From Perca fluviatilis (taxonomy: Eukaryota > Chordata > Actinopteri > Perciformes > Percidae), in NCBI RefSeq assembly GCF_010015445.1, contig NC_053121.1, forward strand, positions 29,476,434-29,540,433: a stretch of DNA of 64,000 bases, written 5' to 3'. The notes beneath the pieces were generated by a model that did not search any database, was not told where the DNA came from, and saw nothing but the letters and a program-made list of their open reading frames with translations. The position numbers and the translations under genes were made by a program. Numbering within the stretch: position 1 is the stretch's first letter; each line of letters begins with the position of its first letter. Below are positions 62,257 to 64,000 of the stretch, piece after piece.

Positions 62257-64000
62257 CTTAGTAAATTAATAGAAGCAGGAACATTTGGTTATTTTAATTA
62301 GTTAGTTAATTAGTTTTTTTTAAATTAATACCCAGTTCAAACGCATTACAGGGCTTATATTCTGTAAATGTGTAAAATGGCATTGCTTGTACACCTGTTG
62401 GTCTTAACGGCTGCTGAAATCACAAAATCAGTCGAAATAAAGCTACTGGTTTAACATCTCCGAGAAACAAGCTAGAGGGGAAAGCACGTCTGAAAGAGAC
62501 AGTCGGTTAGACAGAGAGCTAGAGGGATGGATATACTGTATATCCCCAACGGCTATGGTAAGAACGGCCCACTTAGGTCACTAAAGACTGCCAATGCGAG
62601 GCCCCTGCTTTATCAGCAAATCCTGGCCATTATACGGCTAATGCCAGGCAATGCCTGTGACATCCCCAGTCTTTCTCGGACAAGGCTAGCTTCAGCTTCT
62701 GTGTCAGTGGAGCATACCCTGCTTCACTAGAGCACAATACAATACAGTGCCTAGTGTTTTGGAGAGGCTGCTTAAGTGACAGTAGGGTATCGTTATCAAG
62801 TGAAAGCCTCCAACATATTAACTTTTTTTTTTTTTTAATTAAGGATGTTTTAGGCTTGAATTTAAGTTTTGAAATTTCGAGTACTGACGTTTTACAGGGC
62901 AACAGTAGTCTACTTTTACAATAATGTGCAGGTGTAATGTGTCAAATACAGTCCATGTTGAAGTGCAAACATCATACTTAGGCAAGAGAAAAAACGAATG
63001 GTGGGAGACACATTTTCTTCAAAATTGTATACAAAAATAAGACATTTTGTTGGCACTCACCATACATACGATATAAAAGTTTGCGTTACCACACTTCAGA
63101 GGCCTTATTGTAATACAAAACCCCTAAACCTGATAATGACTGTATCATGCTCTTCTCATTGAGCCATGCAACACAATGTGTTTCTTATTTTGTAACCTCT
63201 ATCAGATTGTGTCAGTGTTTTATAGTTAGGTTGCAACAGAAATAGACAACAAAGAACAGGATTAGACAGACCACACATGGCTATTACCAAAGAGACACAC
63301 AAGCACACACACACATAAGGGGCTATATTGCGTGACAGGTCTAAGCTTTTGTTTTGTTTTGTCTGACAGCAGCAGTAAAGTAGTAATTGAGAGATTAGCT
63401 CTAAGGTGCTATCATGGCACTCCTTTGTTTAGCCTCTGCCTCATTGGTCACACAGAACATTACTGATATGTGTGGGAAGGAGTCATACATTGAGATTGTT
63501 TGCCTTGTTTTAGCTCTTTTGAATCTTTCATAAATGACTCGCGTCCAAAAATGGCATCCATAGCCAAGACAATGTACAATATATTATCTCAATTACAGGT
63601 GCATTTCAAACCTTGATTGCAGAATCAGAATGTGTGTATGTATATATGTGTCTTTAATCATATATGTCATAAGTTAAAGATCGAATATAGTTCCCTAGAA
63701 AAGGTACAATTATGGAACATTTGACCTGGTGGGCTACACAGAACTCCTCCACGACAGACTTGGACGCAGCCCTATCCCCTCTGCCACAATGCTTTTTTCA
63801 GCGTGCCAATATTGAGTCAACAGAGTCATTTCATGTGGTTTGGGCTGAAGGTAGGGGGAGATATTTCTCTCAGACCCTGTGTGTTTACCCCCTAATCCCT
63901 GAGAAGAAGTTCACAAGCATGAGGAAAGTACTGGGAGCTTTAGCTACCTCCCAAACCTGCTCAGTTTACCCCTCCCCGGTTTTCCGCAGCCACATGGGGC
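62257..64000. other. Gene-free stretch to the window end
   Basis: AT-rich with minor homopolymer runs (T-run at 62824-62836) and short CA repeats near 63304-63315. No exon evidence. Confidence 0.45.

Overview
The window looks like nuclear DNA from a teleost fish, probably a percomorph. It has spliced genes with GT..AG introns, low gene density, long AT-rich intergenic stretches and many classes of fish transposon. The species is an inference; nothing in the sequence names it.

Four genes can be reconstructed exon by exon, all between 36.3 and 60.2 kb. In order they are an eIF4E cap-binding protein gene (minus strand, 7 coding exons, 216 aa), class III alcohol dehydrogenase adh5 (minus, 9 exons, 376 aa), the H/ACA snoRNP protein gene gar1 (minus, 6 exons, 226 aa), and a second, divergent alcohol dehydrogenase of the fish adh8 type (plus, 9 exons, 387 aa). 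The two ADH genes share their exon plan but point away from each other, with gar1 between them. gar1 and adh8 are head to head, with 688 bp between their start codons. The eif4e and adh5 neighbourhood resembles the EIF4E-ADH5 region of other vertebrates.

The rest is transposon-rich. From 1 to 36 kb no host gene is evident. That part holds an L2-type LINE fragment (1-782), a SINE with a perfect 15-bp target duplication (4071-4195), and a Harbinger-type Myb remnant (5049-5430). It also holds two hAT elements that keep decayed transposase-exon pieces (7960-8962, BED finger; 12995-14127, TTF-type finger) and several short hAT elements with readable 8-bp duplications. TTAA-flanked MITEs, a (TG)53 microsatellite and a 755-bp imperfect palindrome (34400-35154) complete it. 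The eif4e-adh5 spacer (42.8-47.3 kb) is largely nested transposons. Introns of eif4e, adh5 and adh8 also carry MITEs. From 60.2 kb to the end no gene is seen.

The four genes do not form one pathway: eif4e acts in translation initiation, gar1 in rRNA pseudouridylation and telomerase, and the ADH pair in formaldehyde, S-nitrosoglutathione and alcohol metabolism. No prokaryote-like system, CRISPR array, tRNA or rRNA gene was found.
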